Notes: a model not told the origin generated them from the sequence alone. A stretch of DNA of 14,566 nucleotides from Bryobacterales bacterium (GCA_016789785.1 JAEUQE010000228.1:1-14566); one strand, 5' to 3'; counted from the stretch's first letter, positions 1 to 6,685 are shown. Translations and numbers: made by a program.

Positions 1-273
1 GCGCGGGCGGAGTGGTCGCAAAGGGATGAGCTGTTCGAATACGACCACGACTTGGCCCACGAGTTGTTTGAGAAGACCGGCAAGCGCGCGTTCAATGTCG
101 GAGCGCTCACCGTCGGCTACACGCGGGAGCTTGGTTCGATGGGTCCTGTCCGGGCGGCCGCGGGGTTCAACGTGACCGCATACTCGATCGCCGCTGCGCT
201 GAAACCGTTCTACGGATCGCGGCCAGTCGGAGCGAGTGTGTTTCTCCGCTTCCGTCTTAGCGGCGGTGAATGA
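1..273 (+). CDS. Outer-membrane beta-barrel protein, C-terminal part (runs off left edge)
   Basis: The frame is open from base 1 and ends at TGA 271-273, giving about 90 residues with no start inside the window. The sequence contains DELFEYDHDLAHELF, GALTVGYTREL, an ALKPFYGSRPVG segment and the ending VFLRFRLSGGE. Alternating hydrophobic strands and a near-terminal aromatic/Arg strand are typical of the last strands of an outer-membrane barrel. From memory this matches the C-terminus of a roughly 400-residue uncharacterised barrel family common in Acidobacteriota, often near metal-resistance genes. The N-terminal part of a member of the same family sits at the right edge of the window in the same orientation. 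Its function is unknown. The stop lies only three bases from the end of a small convergent minus-strand frame. Confidence 0.75.
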   Translation, partial: ARAEWSQRDELFEYDHDLAHELFEKTGKRAFNVGALTVGYTRELGSMGPVRAAAGFNVTAYSIAAALKPFYGSRPVGASVFLRFRLSGGE

Positions 274-276
274 GTA

Positions 277-369
277 TCAGTCGGTTGGACGATGGACGAA
301 CAGGGACTGTGCCAAGTCGCACATGGCTCCGGTCACGAGCAAAGCGGCGGGAACGAGATAGCGATTCAT
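277..369 (-). CDS. Possible 30-residue single-pass membrane peptide
   Basis: A short frame starts with ATG at 369 and stops with TGA at 279-277. It encodes MNRYLVPAALLVTGAMCDLA followed by a short polar tail ending HRPTD. The hydrophobic stretch at residues 4-18 could be a membrane anchor or uncleaved signal. GGAG lies six bases before the ATG. It follows the stop of the upstream membrane-protein gene at 388 by 18 bases, so it could be the last gene of that operon. An in-frame ATG at 387 would add six residues but has no comparable ribosome site. No family was recognised; with so few codons it could be chance. Confidence 0.35.
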   Translation of the reverse strand: MNRYLVPAALLVTGAMCDLAQSLFVHRPTD

Positions 370-387
370 CAGTGGCTCCATTTCCAT

Positions 388-1044
388 CTAAAGGATGTTG
401 ACGGCACGCGCGGCCACCATAGCCAGCGTGGCCAGGGAAATTGATGCCTGGATCATCATCAGGATTTTGGCCCAGGCGGAAAGCACCGGCACGTCGGTCG
501 GAGAAAAGGCGGTACTGCTGTTGAAGGCGAGGAAAAGATAGTCCACGAATTGAGGGCGCCAAGCCCCGGCGCCAAGCGCGACGCGCACATCCGCCGGCAG
601 CGTCAATTGCGGAAACAGGAATGCGCCGCCGCAGTAGACGTGTTGACGGGAACGCCGGTGAGGACCGCCGGCGTCGAGACGCCAGTACCAGGAGGCGAAT
701 ACTACGACGTTCATGCTCCACAGAATCAGCGCGGCTTGCAGGAGTTCGACAGGGCGCCCGCGATGCGCGGCAAGATCGACAATCAATCGCGTCAGCGCCA
801 CGGCCAGTTCCAGCGTCACGATGGCCGTCGTCGCATGGCCCAGCATCTGATGGCGATGTGGCAGCAGCAACGCCAGCGCAGCCAGGAACGCCACAACGAC
901 GACGCCAAGCCAGCCAGGTCCCGCAGCCAGGGACGCGGGGAGGAAGAGATTCAGCGCCGCGGCGACGAAGAGCGCAATCAGACCGGGCCAATGAGGTTCG
1001 ACTGCTTGCCCTTCGACGGTCTGCGCTTCATTTGATGCCTTCAT
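388..1044 (-). CDS. Multi-pass membrane protein, DUF1345/channel-like C-terminus
   Basis: The product has 218 residues, counted from ATG 1044 (MKASNEAQ...). The open frame extends to 1146, but that part overlaps the upstream gene and is not hydrophobic. About five or six membrane segments are visible. The C-terminus reads FVDYLFLAFNSSTAFSPTD, then a hydrophobic helix ending ARAVNIL. This helix-loop-helix layout resembles DUF1345 proteins and, loosely, the pore region of ion channels, though no K+ selectivity signature is present. It lies 38 bases after the flippase gene in the same direction, so it is probably cotranscribed. A weak purine-rich site precedes the ATG. Location in the inner membrane is safe; substrate and role are unknown. 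Confidence 0.7.
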   Translation of the reverse strand: MKASNEAQTVEGQAVEPHWPGLIALFVAAALNLFLPASLAAGPGWLGVVVVAFLAALALLLPHRHQMLGHATTAIVTLELAVALTRLIVDLAAHRGRPVELLQAALILWSMNVVVFASWYWRLDAGGPHRRSRQHVYCGGAFLFPQLTLPADVRVALGAGAWRPQFVDYLFLAFNSSTAFSPTDVPVLSAWAKILMMIQASISLATLAMVAARAVNIL

Positions 1045-1082
1045 TACAATCTCAGCTTGCGCTGCCTCGGGCTGCGAGCCCA

Positions 1083-2021
1083 TCACCCATGCAGGGGAGA
1101 ATCGACAGGTTCGGTAGGGCGAGAGGCGGCACGCAAGGTCTCCCAATCGAGTCCGGCGTTCAGGCAGGCGGCGAAGCCAATGGCGAGCAACGGGGCTGTG
1201 AGGACTACGAAGACAACCAGCGAAAAGCCCGCAGCTGCATTTTTCGGCACCCCATAGAGGGACAACCCCAGGACGGTAGCGAACTGCTGCGTGCCCAGAT
1301 TCGCGGGCGCGCCGGGGAGCATAGTACCAATGCGAACGACGATCATGACGACGAACGCGGCAGCGAGACCAAGGCTGAGGTGACTGGCGCGCGTCACCGC
1401 CCAGAACGCCAGTCCTTGCGCGGCCAGAAAGACCCCAGAGGCCAGCAGCGCCGGGCGGTTGGAGAGCCCGGACCGGATCCTGGCGAGGAACGGATACCGA
1501 TCACGACCCACGAGGAGCGCCGTTATCAGCAGAGCGCCTATCGCTACAATCAGCATCCAGGCCGCACGAACAAGGTAGGCGGGCAGCGGAGCCAGAGCCA
1601 GAGTCGCCAGCAACGCGGCAGCCAGCCACACTCCATCCATGAGCCGCTCCGCGAGCATCGTCGGCGCTACGGTGAGAATGCCGACGCGCAAGTCTCTCGC
1701 GGCCAGCCAAGCGCGGACGGCTTCTCCCGGGCGCAGCGGAACAATCTCGTTGAGGAAGAGCCCCGCGTAGATTGCGCGCGTCGTCTGCCACAGGCTGGCC
1801 TGCTTCAACAGGCAGCGCCAGCGCACTCCCTGAGCAGCGTAACTGGAGATGTCGAAAGCCACGGCCACGCCGAGCCAGCGCCAGTCCAACCGATGAAGCT
1901 GCACGCGAAACGCAGCCCAGTTCAGGTCGCGGAGCACGGCGGTGAGTGCGGCGGCGGCGATGCCGAGGGCAATGATGCCGAGCAGAATCGGACGCAGGCG
2001 CTTCAGTTTGCCAACACCCAT
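1083..2021 (-). CDS. Lysylphosphatidylglycerol synthase TM region family protein (flippase-like, UPF0104)
   Basis: The product has 312 residues and is a polytopic inner-membrane protein with around eight hydrophobic helices. Recognisable family elements are RWRCLLKQASLW, GLFLNEIVPLRPGEAVRAWL at about residues 87-106, AERLMDG, and the late glycine-rich IGTMLPGAPANLGTQQF. These fit PF03706, the membrane half of MprF, which in full-length MprF moves aminoacylated phosphatidylglycerol to the outer leaflet; stand-alone members have varied lipid-linked roles. The ATG at 2021 lies 19 bases inside the 3' end of the VirJ-like gene, with AAGGG just upstream, so translation is probably coupled. Because a DUF2156 synthase and an AcvB-like hydrolase lie directly upstream, the likely substrate here is aminoacyl-phosphatidylglycerol (inference). 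Confidence 0.88.
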   Translation of the reverse strand: MGVGKLKRLRPILLGIIALGIAAAALTAVLRDLNWAAFRVQLHRLDWRWLGVAVAFDISSYAAQGVRWRCLLKQASLWQTTRAIYAGLFLNEIVPLRPGEAVRAWLAARDLRVGILTVAPTMLAERLMDGVWLAAALLATLALAPLPAYLVRAAWMLIVAIGALLITALLVGRDRYPFLARIRSGLSNRPALLASGVFLAAQGLAFWAVTRASHLSLGLAAAFVVMIVVRIGTMLPGAPANLGTQQFATVLGLSLYGVPKNAAAGFSLVVFVVLTAPLLAIGFAACLNAGLDWETLRAASRPTEPVDSPLHG

Positions 2022-2770
2022 GTGAGACCCTTCTTGAGCGAACGATAGAGTTCGTCCTGGTGTGCATCGAAGCGGTGGTTCGCACCGGCGATCTCCTCAA
2101 GGCGCTTCGGCTCACTGGTGACTTGATACAGGCTGCGAGCGACCTCGGAGGTTGTGTACTCATCATCCGTGCCGTGAATCATCCAAACGGGAACCGGCGA
2201 CGCCGCCGGGAGCAGCGGTTTCACCGGGAAAGTTGGTTGATCCGGTTCCCGGCGCGCGATGACCGCCAAGATCGCCTTCCAGTCCCATCCGAGCACTCCC
2301 GACTCAGGCAGGCCCAGGGTAACGACGCCGTGAATGGGGCTTCGCGACTTGACGCCGGACACCGCCGCCACCGACATCGAAGCCCCCTGTGACCAGCCGA
2401 CGAGGACGACGCGGCGGTGGGACGGTCCCGCAACCTGATTCGCAACGAGGCGAACGTCGGCAGCGAGTTCTTGCGAGGCAAGCTTGCGGCCGTTCTCGGA
2501 GAAAGTCTCCAGGTACTTCTTCGTGTCGAAGCCGAAGACGTCGTATCCCCAGGAACAAATCGTGCGGCTAATGGATACGGCCGCCCCACGCCAGCCACCG
2601 TCGCCGGGCAGGAAGAGGACTGCAATCTCCGAGGTCTTCGTACTGGGCGCCAGTTGGGCCAGTGAGAACGTACGCCCTCGCACCTGCACGGTCATCGTCG
2701 TCTCAGCTGCGAGCACGTGCGGTGTCCACAAAGGCACGGCGAGCAGCAGCGGAATCGCGCTGAACCTCAT
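2003..2770 (-). CDS. VirJ/AcvB-like periplasmic alpha/beta hydrolase (probable aminoacyl-PG hydrolase)
   Basis: The product has 255 residues with a signal peptide of about 22 residues ending HVLAAE, so it is exported. The fold markers are VLFLPGDGGWRG (about 51-62), a nucleophile elbow GWSQG with Ser127, an acid candidate in HGTDDEYT (Asp202 or Asp203) and a catalytic His in ANHRF (His232). This is the bacterial VirJ domain. In Agrobacterium the related AcvB hydrolyses lysyl-phosphatidylglycerol in the periplasm, and in rhizobia acvB is paired with the synthase gene lpiA. Here it also follows a synthase gene: its ATG (2770-2768) overlaps that gene's TGA (2769-2767) as ATGA, with GGGAG six bases upstream. 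A role in trimming aminoacylated lipid is therefore a strong inference, but the amino acid is unknown. Confidence 0.85.
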   Translation of the reverse strand: MRFSAIPLLLAVPLWTPHVLAAETTMTVQVRGRTFSLAQLAPSTKTSEIAVLFLPGDGGWRGAAVSISRTICSWGYDVFGFDTKKYLETFSENGRKLASQELAADVRLVANQVAGPSHRRVVLVGWSQGASMSVAAVSGVKSRSPIHGVVTLGLPESGVLGWDWKAILAVIARREPDQPTFPVKPLLPAASPVPVWMIHGTDDEYTTSEVARSLYQVTSEPKRLEEIAGANHRFDAHQDELYRSLKKGLTWVLAN

Positions 2771-4545
2771 GCGGCCACTCCCATGTGTTGGTTAAGACTG
2801 GCATCGCCAGGCGAGATTTCAGAGACGCGGCGCAGGGCCAGCGCCAGACGGGGCAAGTCCAAGCGGCCCTGGTACACGGCATAGCGGGGCTTCCACGCGT
2901 CGGCGTATTTGGCCTTGAAGCGCCGCAGGCTGTCGGCTCGAAATAGAAACGGCATGCGCTTTAGCACCCAGTACACAACGCGTTCATCCCGGCTTATACA
3001 AGTCCCGTCGTTGTGGTCAGGCAGAGGAGCCATGCCCAAACTGAAAGAGCGGATGCCCCGTGTCTTCAGGTCGAGGAAGACTTTCGCAAACAAGTAGTCC
3101 ATCAATCCGTTGATGTGCTCTGGCGTGCGGCGCATCAGGTCCACCGTCGCCAAGGCAGGATCGTAGGAAGGCACCAGATTCAGGAACGCCACTGCCTGGT
3201 TGTGTGTGTCGAATGCCACGTAGGCCGGCGTTGCACGCACGTACCAGCGTTCGAAGCGGCCCAGCGTAAACTGCCGTTCGCGATGCCCGGGGATTTCGAG
3301 CCAATGATCGGAAATGCGTCTGAGATCGGCCAGCAAAGGATCGGCGAGCGGCGGGTCGATTCGTTCAACGCGATAGCCCAGCCGGTCGAGCCGGTTCACG
3401 GTATTGCGGAACTCCTTCATGGCGCTGCCGAGGAGTGTGAACTTGTCGAGGTCGACGATGGCGTCATCGCCTACTTTGAGCCGTTGAAACCCGAGCGCCT
3501 CGTAGACCGGCAGATGGTCGCCGCTCACCTGATGAAATCCGACCCGCCAGCCTCGCTGCCGGCAGTAGTCGCGGAATTCAGTGACCGCTGCCGCCAGTTC
3601 GGATTCCGGCCCGACCGGGTCGCCTAGCACCAACGCGTAATGACCCGAGACGCGATAGCCGAGAAACGATTGGCGATTAGTAGTGAAGAAGTAGCTCTTA
3701 TCGGGCCAGTGTTTGAAGAAGTCCTGCCCGGTGCGGCCGTGCCGCTCCGCAATCGACTTTGCCAACGCGGACTCAGCCCAATTGACCTTGAAGCGATACA
3801 CCACCGGCCGAAAGAGCACCACTCCGCTGTAGAACAGGGCCGCGCCGGACATCCAAAACAGCGAATCGAGAAACCACGCGGCATAGGGCGTGCGGGGGAC
3901 CAGACTGCGGTCACCCCAAAGCAACATCAGGCGCACCGTACGTAACGCGGCATCCCACCAATGGAAGTTGTGATGGAACTCGGTCGGCTCCAGCAGCCAG
4001 AAGCCGGCCGCTCCGTACAGCGAGGCCATCGTGAACGCAAAGGCGGCCCGCAGCCCTGCTTTTCCCAGATGCGGCGGCTCCGATCCCACGGAGAACTGGT
4101 TTCGAGCAAGCCACAAGACACCCCACATCAACGCCGAACTGAACGCCTCTTCGGGGTTCCAGCCATAGCGAGCGGGTAGCGGCAGAAGGTGAAATACGAC
4201 CGATGCGCCGGCCAACGCGAACGCGAATTGCCAGGCACGCCGCTTCTGTGTCCACAGGTGCGCCGCGATCAGAATCATGCCAAACCCTGAAACCAGGGTC
4301 AGCGCGGGCGTGAGACCCGCCAGATCGAGCGGGAACAAAAACAGCAACCAAGCCGGCATCTCGGTGGGGACGGGCCCACCCATGAGCGAAAGGAGGTTCA
4401 GTGCGCCACTGCCCGCCACCAGCAACGCAACCAGCCGTGCGAATAGCTGCGTCAGTGATTGCAGAAGCAGGGAACGTCCAGCGACTGTCACCGACCGCGA
4501 AGACCGGAGTTCCGCCACCGGCGGCGAAAAGAAATAGGAACGCAT
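2767..4545 (-). CDS. Aminoacyl-phosphatidylglycerol synthase (DUF2156 / LPG synthase C domain)
   Basis: The product has 592 residues. The first ~250 hold about six membrane helices; residues ~265-575 form the cytosolic GNAT-like domain that transfers an amino acid from tRNA to phosphatidylglycerol. Landmarks are ALVLGDPVG (304-312), ALGFQRLKVGDDAIVDL (350-366), MKEFRNTVNRL (376-386), VDLMRRTPE (468-476), SLGMAPL (502-508) and FKAKYADAWKPRY (543-555), all typical of the MprF catalytic half. The membrane portion is much shorter than the 14 helices of full MprF, and the flippase half is a separate gene downstream. The start is well supported: AAGGAGG sits just before ATG 4545. Whether the donor is Lys-, Ala- or another tRNA cannot be read from sequence. 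It is cotranscribed with the hydrolase and flippase genes. Confidence 0.9.
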   Translation of the reverse strand: MRSYFFSPPVAELRSSRSVTVAGRSLLLQSLTQLFARLVALLVAGSGALNLLSLMGGPVPTEMPAWLLFLFPLDLAGLTPALTLVSGFGMILIAAHLWTQKRRAWQFAFALAGASVVFHLLPLPARYGWNPEEAFSSALMWGVLWLARNQFSVGSEPPHLGKAGLRAAFAFTMASLYGAAGFWLLEPTEFHHNFHWWDAALRTVRLMLLWGDRSLVPRTPYAAWFLDSLFWMSGAALFYSGVVLFRPVVYRFKVNWAESALAKSIAERHGRTGQDFFKHWPDKSYFFTTNRQSFLGYRVSGHYALVLGDPVGPESELAAAVTEFRDYCRQRGWRVGFHQVSGDHLPVYEALGFQRLKVGDDAIVDLDKFTLLGSAMKEFRNTVNRLDRLGYRVERIDPPLADPLLADLRRISDHWLEIPGHRERQFTLGRFERWYVRATPAYVAFDTHNQAVAFLNLVPSYDPALATVDLMRRTPEHINGLMDYLFAKVFLDLKTRGIRSFSLGMAPLPDHNDGTCISRDERVVYWVLKRMPFLFRADSLRRFKAKYADAWKPRYAVYQGRLDLPRLALALRRVSEISPGDASLNQHMGVAA

Positions 4546-4572
4546 CTGGACCTCCTTCCTGTTGAAGTTGCG

Positions 4573-4797
4573 TCAGTTGCCAGGCTTCGCCGGGGGCGAG
4601 TTCTTCGTCTTGCTGCCCTTGTGGACCTGTGTCCCGTTGGGTGTGGCATCGGCCGTGCCGTGATGCTTCTTCTGCTTGGCGTCGTGCTTCGCCGCGGTTT
4701 GCGCCGGCTGACTTTTGTCCGGCTGAGCCGTTCGCGGGGCCGCCGAGAGCATGGCAGCCAGGCCCAACGCCGCTGCCACTGCGAGTAGTTTGTTCAT
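4573..4797 (-). CDS. Small secreted Lys/His/Pro-rich protein
   Basis: The product has 74 residues. The start at ATG 4797 is chosen because AAGGAG lies six bases upstream and because it begins a clear signal peptide, MNKLLAVAAALGLAAMLSAA. The mature part is short, very hydrophilic and low-complexity, with clusters such as KHDAKQKKHH and HKGSKTKN. It has no cysteines, so it is not a lipoprotein. It sits 27 bases before the synthase gene and is therefore the first gene of the lipid operon. No family was recognised. The basic, His-containing tail could bind metal or anionic lipid, but this is speculation. Confidence 0.65.
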   Translation of the reverse strand: MNKLLAVAAALGLAAMLSAAPRTAQPDKSQPAQTAAKHDAKQKKHHGTADATPNGTQVHKGSKTKNSPPAKPGN

Positions 4798-4881
4798 GGT
4801 GATCTCCTTGTTGGCAGGTCCGATTGACCGTCCCTGCAAACACAGAATCAGGCCAAAGCACAAAGAAACCCATCACCCGGT

Positions 4882-4896
4882 CAAGGGAGGATTTGC
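4882..4896 (-). repeat. 15-base shared upstream motif, copy 1 (lipid operon)
   Basis: Read on the minus strand this is GCAAATCCTCCCTTG, followed by ACCGGG. An identical 15-base string occurs on the plus strand at 12389-12403 upstream of the sensor kinase gene. It lies 84 bases before the ATG of the small secreted protein that opens the lipid operon, and 25 bases past the end of the DedA reading frame. Both copies point toward the gene they precede. Its position suggests a promoter or regulator site; the TTGACC inside it could also serve as a -35 element, but no good -10 was found at 17 bases. Confidence 0.5.
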
Positions 4897-4921
4897 TAGT
4901 TCGCGAAGCGAGGAGGAAGAA

Positions 4922-5080
4922 TTACCGCGGTGCGGTGGAACGCCGCAATGACCAGGCGTCGAACAGGTCGCGGCCATGGGTGCGCCAAAGGACAAGGCCG
5001 CCAACGAGGGTCGCGACCCCGATCGCGATGGCTATTTCGTGGCGGCGGAGGTCGTCAAACAGCAGGCTCAAGACATGGCC
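4922..5080 (-). pseudogene. DedA C-terminal segment, displaced by a one-base frameshift
   Basis: Immediately after the point where the DedA frame ends prematurely, a second minus-strand frame continues as GHVLSLLFDD, then a membrane helix (IAIAIGVATLVGGLVLW) and a basic tail ending RRSTAPR with TAA at 4924-4922. A C-terminal hydrophobic helix and basic tail are what DedA proteins normally have. Adding one G to the GG run at about 5079-5080 would read GYLAGHVLSLL through the joint and give a continuous protein of about 194 residues, a normal DedA length. It is therefore the missing 3' end of that gene rather than a separate gene. Confidence 0.7.
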
Positions 5081-5505
5081 GCCAGGTAGCCGATTGAACC
5101 GAACGCGGCCGCCCAGATAGCCGCGCCCACCGCGTTCCAGAGCAGGAACCGCCACGGGGACATGCCGGTGGCTCCGCAAACGATGGGGACCAATGTGCGA
5201 AATCCGATCATGAAGCGGGACGCAATCAGCAATAGCCCGCCGTGCGTGCCGGACCAGCGGACGAGGCGCTTCAAACGGGGGTCACTTCGTTGCTCCAGCC
5301 ATGCTGCTCCAGAATGACGCGCGATCTCATAGTAAGCGTGACTCGCAGCGAGGGCGGTAAGCCAGGCGGCAAACAGCACCGATGAAAGGCGGAAGTAGCC
5401 ACGATGCGCCAGAAAGGCGGCGGTCAGCAGAGTGGCATCACCCTCGACGATGGTGCCGGCGAGGATGAAAAGATAGCCGTAGTGTAAGAGATCCGTCTCG
5501 ATCAC
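5068..5505 (-). CDS. DedA / SNARE-associated family membrane protein, truncated by frameshift
   Basis: The frame gives 145 residues from a GTG start at 5505 (MIETDLLHYGYLF...). The family signature is clear: GTIVEGDATLLTAAFLAHRG near the N-terminus and RFMIGFRTLVPIVCGATGMS followed by WRFLLWNAVGAAIWA. DedA proteins are inner-membrane proteins implicated in phospholipid and undecaprenyl-phosphate handling and envelope homeostasis. The frame ends early at GYLAAMS, about 50 residues short; the lost helix and tail are found in another frame down to 4922. No strong ribosome site precedes the GTG. It lies between the efflux operon and the aminoacyl-lipid operon on the same strand. It could be a decayed gene or a sequence error. 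Confidence 0.8.
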   Translation of the reverse strand: MIETDLLHYGYLFILAGTIVEGDATLLTAAFLAHRGYFRLSSVLFAAWLTALAASHAYYEIARHSGAAWLEQRSDPRLKRLVRWSGTHGGLLLIASRFMIGFRTLVPIVCGATGMSPWRFLLWNAVGAAIWAAAFGSIGYLAAMS

Positions 5506-5538
5506 AATCGCCGCCGGGCGAAGCCAATTCGCTGGCGC

Positions 5539-5567
5539 GATGAAACATGCTTCGTGGTTTCATCATA
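5539..5567 (-). promoter_or_regulatory. Inverted repeat overlapping a possible -10 box upstream of dedA
   Basis: GATGAAAC (5539-5546) and GTTTCATC (5557-5564) form a perfect eight-base inverted repeat with a ten-base gap. On the minus strand, TATGAT at 5567-5562 overlaps its promoter-distal end and is a good -10 match, though no convincing -35 was seen. The GTG start of the DedA gene is 33 bases downstream. An operator overlapping a promoter is the simplest reading; a leader hairpin is the alternative. There is no T-run, so a terminator is unlikely. Confidence 0.35.
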
Positions 5568-5599
5568 ACCGGCAAAAGCCGATGGAGGGTTGAGAAGGA

Positions 5600-5930
5600 T
5601 CAACAGAGTGTTCGCAGTGTTACCGGATCACTTTCCGGTGAGGAACTATTTACCAGGGTGGGAGATGTGGTGATACCGATGCCCGCAGCGTCGAGATGCA
5701 TTCTCCTCAACAGCGTGGCCAACGACCCAATTCCCGCCAACGCAAAGCTGCCATTACGAATCAGTTCGGATGGCAGCGCGAACTCCGCAAGGACCCACCG
5801 GCAAACGAGCCCAGGAGGCACAGCGCTACCGCCGAGACTGCGGTGCCTGGGTGGTGGTCAGGCATTGCGAAGCGAGCGGCCAAACCCAGCGCGAGCCCAA
5901 AGCAGATCGGCGGCAGAGGGAGTTGACGAT
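5600..5930 (-). pseudogene. GlsB/YeaQ/YmgE-like small membrane protein, broken by frameshifts
   Basis: Two minus-strand frames together resemble a transglycosylase-associated (GlsB/YeaQ) protein. The first, at about 5930-5795, reads PPICFGLALGLAARFAMPD and then ALCLLGSFAGG. The second, from about 5795 to the stop at 5600, reads VLAEFALPSELIRNGSFALA and then GIGSLATLLRRM. The order FGL..G..A...MP....G, LLG..AGG, GSF..A.IG matches the three-helix pattern of YeaQ from memory. Adding one G to the GGG run (plus-strand CCC at 5794-5796) joins them. No start codon is available in the first frame; it overlaps the 3' end of the preceding gene in another frame, so a second indel or lost 5' end is likely. 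Role in E. coli relatives: stress-associated, poorly defined. Confidence 0.45.
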
Positions 5931-6383
5931 CAGGAGGGGGTTGCGGTGGTCCGGCGGGTTCCAAGTGGTCGCAATGGCCCACGCACCGTGGACGTCGGTC
6001 AGACGGGCCAGGCCAACGGTCGGGCCACCATTGACGCCGCGAACAATCACCGTGCCGGCCGACGGGTTGCCGAGCCGCTCGCCGAAGCCACAATCTGGCA
6101 TTCGAGAGTAGCGGGCGTCCTGTTTGCGCTGCGCCGAGACGCCCATCTCGAATCCTTCGCCAGCACCAACAGCTACCCGGCCCCACTCACGCGGAATCCC
6201 ACGTGCGGTGTCGAACGCCAGTCCGGGAACGGGTTCGAGGATTGCCTGCGGCCCAAACAACTTCTTGACGAACGTCTGCCTCCGGTCCGCCCAAGTGGGC
6301 GGGTCAAACGGCGCAGGAGCCGCGCTCGGCTGTGCCTCCGCCACGGCAGCGAACAAGCACCCTGCCATCAGAGCCGCTTTCAC
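5826..6383 (-). CDS. Small exported protein of an uncharacterised 'WNPP' family
   Basis: The frame gives 185 residues from GTG 6383, overlapping the DUF190 gene stop as GTGA, so translation is probably coupled. A signal peptide of about 18 residues (MKAALMAGCLFAAVAEAQ) indicates export. The body contains VKKLFGPQAILEPVPG, DARYSRMPDCGFGERLG and VHGAWAIATTWNPPDHRN. From memory this resembles an uncharacterised family frequent in Acidobacteriota genomes, whose members continue to a C-terminal REFWPD-like element. That element is absent: after WNPPDHRN the reading becomes basic and repetitive, while a different frame reads as a membrane protein. The real C-terminus is therefore probably lost or frameshifted near 5930. 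Function unknown; its place at the end of the efflux operon suggests an envelope role. Confidence 0.6.
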   Translation of the reverse strand: MKAALMAGCLFAAVAEAQPSAAPAPFDPPTWADRRQTFVKKLFGPQAILEPVPGLAFDTARGIPREWGRVAVGAGEGFEMGVSAQRKQDARYSRMPDCGFGERLGNPSAGTVIVRGVNGGPTVGLARLTDVHGAWAIATTWNPPDHRNPLLIVNSLCRRSALGSRWVWPLASQCLTTTQAPQSRR

Positions 6384-6685
6384 ACAACCTCCAGTTCCTG
6401 AAGCGTGATGAGCCCTTCCAGCACAATCGCCTTGAGTTCGGTCAGGATCGGCCGGATACGGGCCTCGTCATCCACCGCGGTGATCACAACGGGGCGGTCG
6501 TCGGAGACTCCAAACAGCCGCTTGCGATGAACCTTGCCATGCTTGCCGTAGCCCATGAGTCCCGGCGTGACCGTTGCGCCCGCAATGTCGAAATGCAAGA
6601 GCCGCCGGACAACATCCTCGTGCATCGGGATGTCGCCAATGCGGTCAGCTTCATTCAGGTAGATCGTTAACTGCATCTTCTTCAT
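6380..6685 (-). CDS. DUF190 family PII-like protein
   Basis: The product has 101 residues from ATG 6685 (MKKMQLTIYLNEADR). The family pattern is clear: a beta-strand start, then MHEDVVRRLLHFDIAGATVT, PGLMGYGKHGKVH, a DRPVVITAVDDE strand and GLITLQELEV at the end. DUF190 proteins have a ferredoxin-like, PII/CutA-like trimeric fold and are thought to be small sensory or regulatory proteins; the ligand is not established. The ATG overlaps the TGA of the pump gene (ATGA), with AGGAG eight to nine bases upstream inside the pump gene, so it is made together with the pump. Several His residues (22, 31, 49, 53) might bind metal, but this is inference. The start is firm because longer readings enter the pump gene out of frame. 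Confidence 0.85.
   Translation of the reverse strand: MKKMQLTIYLNEADRIGDIPMHEDVVRRLLHFDIAGATVTPGLMGYGKHGKVHRKRLFGVSDDRPVVITAVDDEARIRPILTELKAIVLEGLITLQELEVV

Noticed and set aside
257..991. Minus-strand frame of 244 codons overlapping 388-1044
   Set aside because: Its product is Arg/Cys-rich and not membrane-like. The frame at 388-1044 has proper hydrophobic helices and a conserved-looking C-terminus.
621..2048. Long plus-strand open frame of 475 codons
   Set aside because: It is antisense to the flippase and membrane-protein genes. Its product is Arg/Gln-rich and low-complexity with no family features, as expected from GC-rich antisense DNA.
3013..3627. Plus-strand open frame of 204 codons
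   Set aside because: It lies wholly inside the aminoacyl-PG synthase gene on the opposite strand, which has clear conserved motifs.
5621..5650. ACCGG/CCGGT hairpin as a terminator
   Set aside because: The stem is only five bases and has no T-run on either side. It also lies inside the candidate GlsB-like frame.
5547..6401. Plus-strand open frame of 284 codons
   Set aside because: It is antisense to the exported protein and the GlsB-like remnant. The minus-strand products have a signal peptide and family motifs; this one has none.
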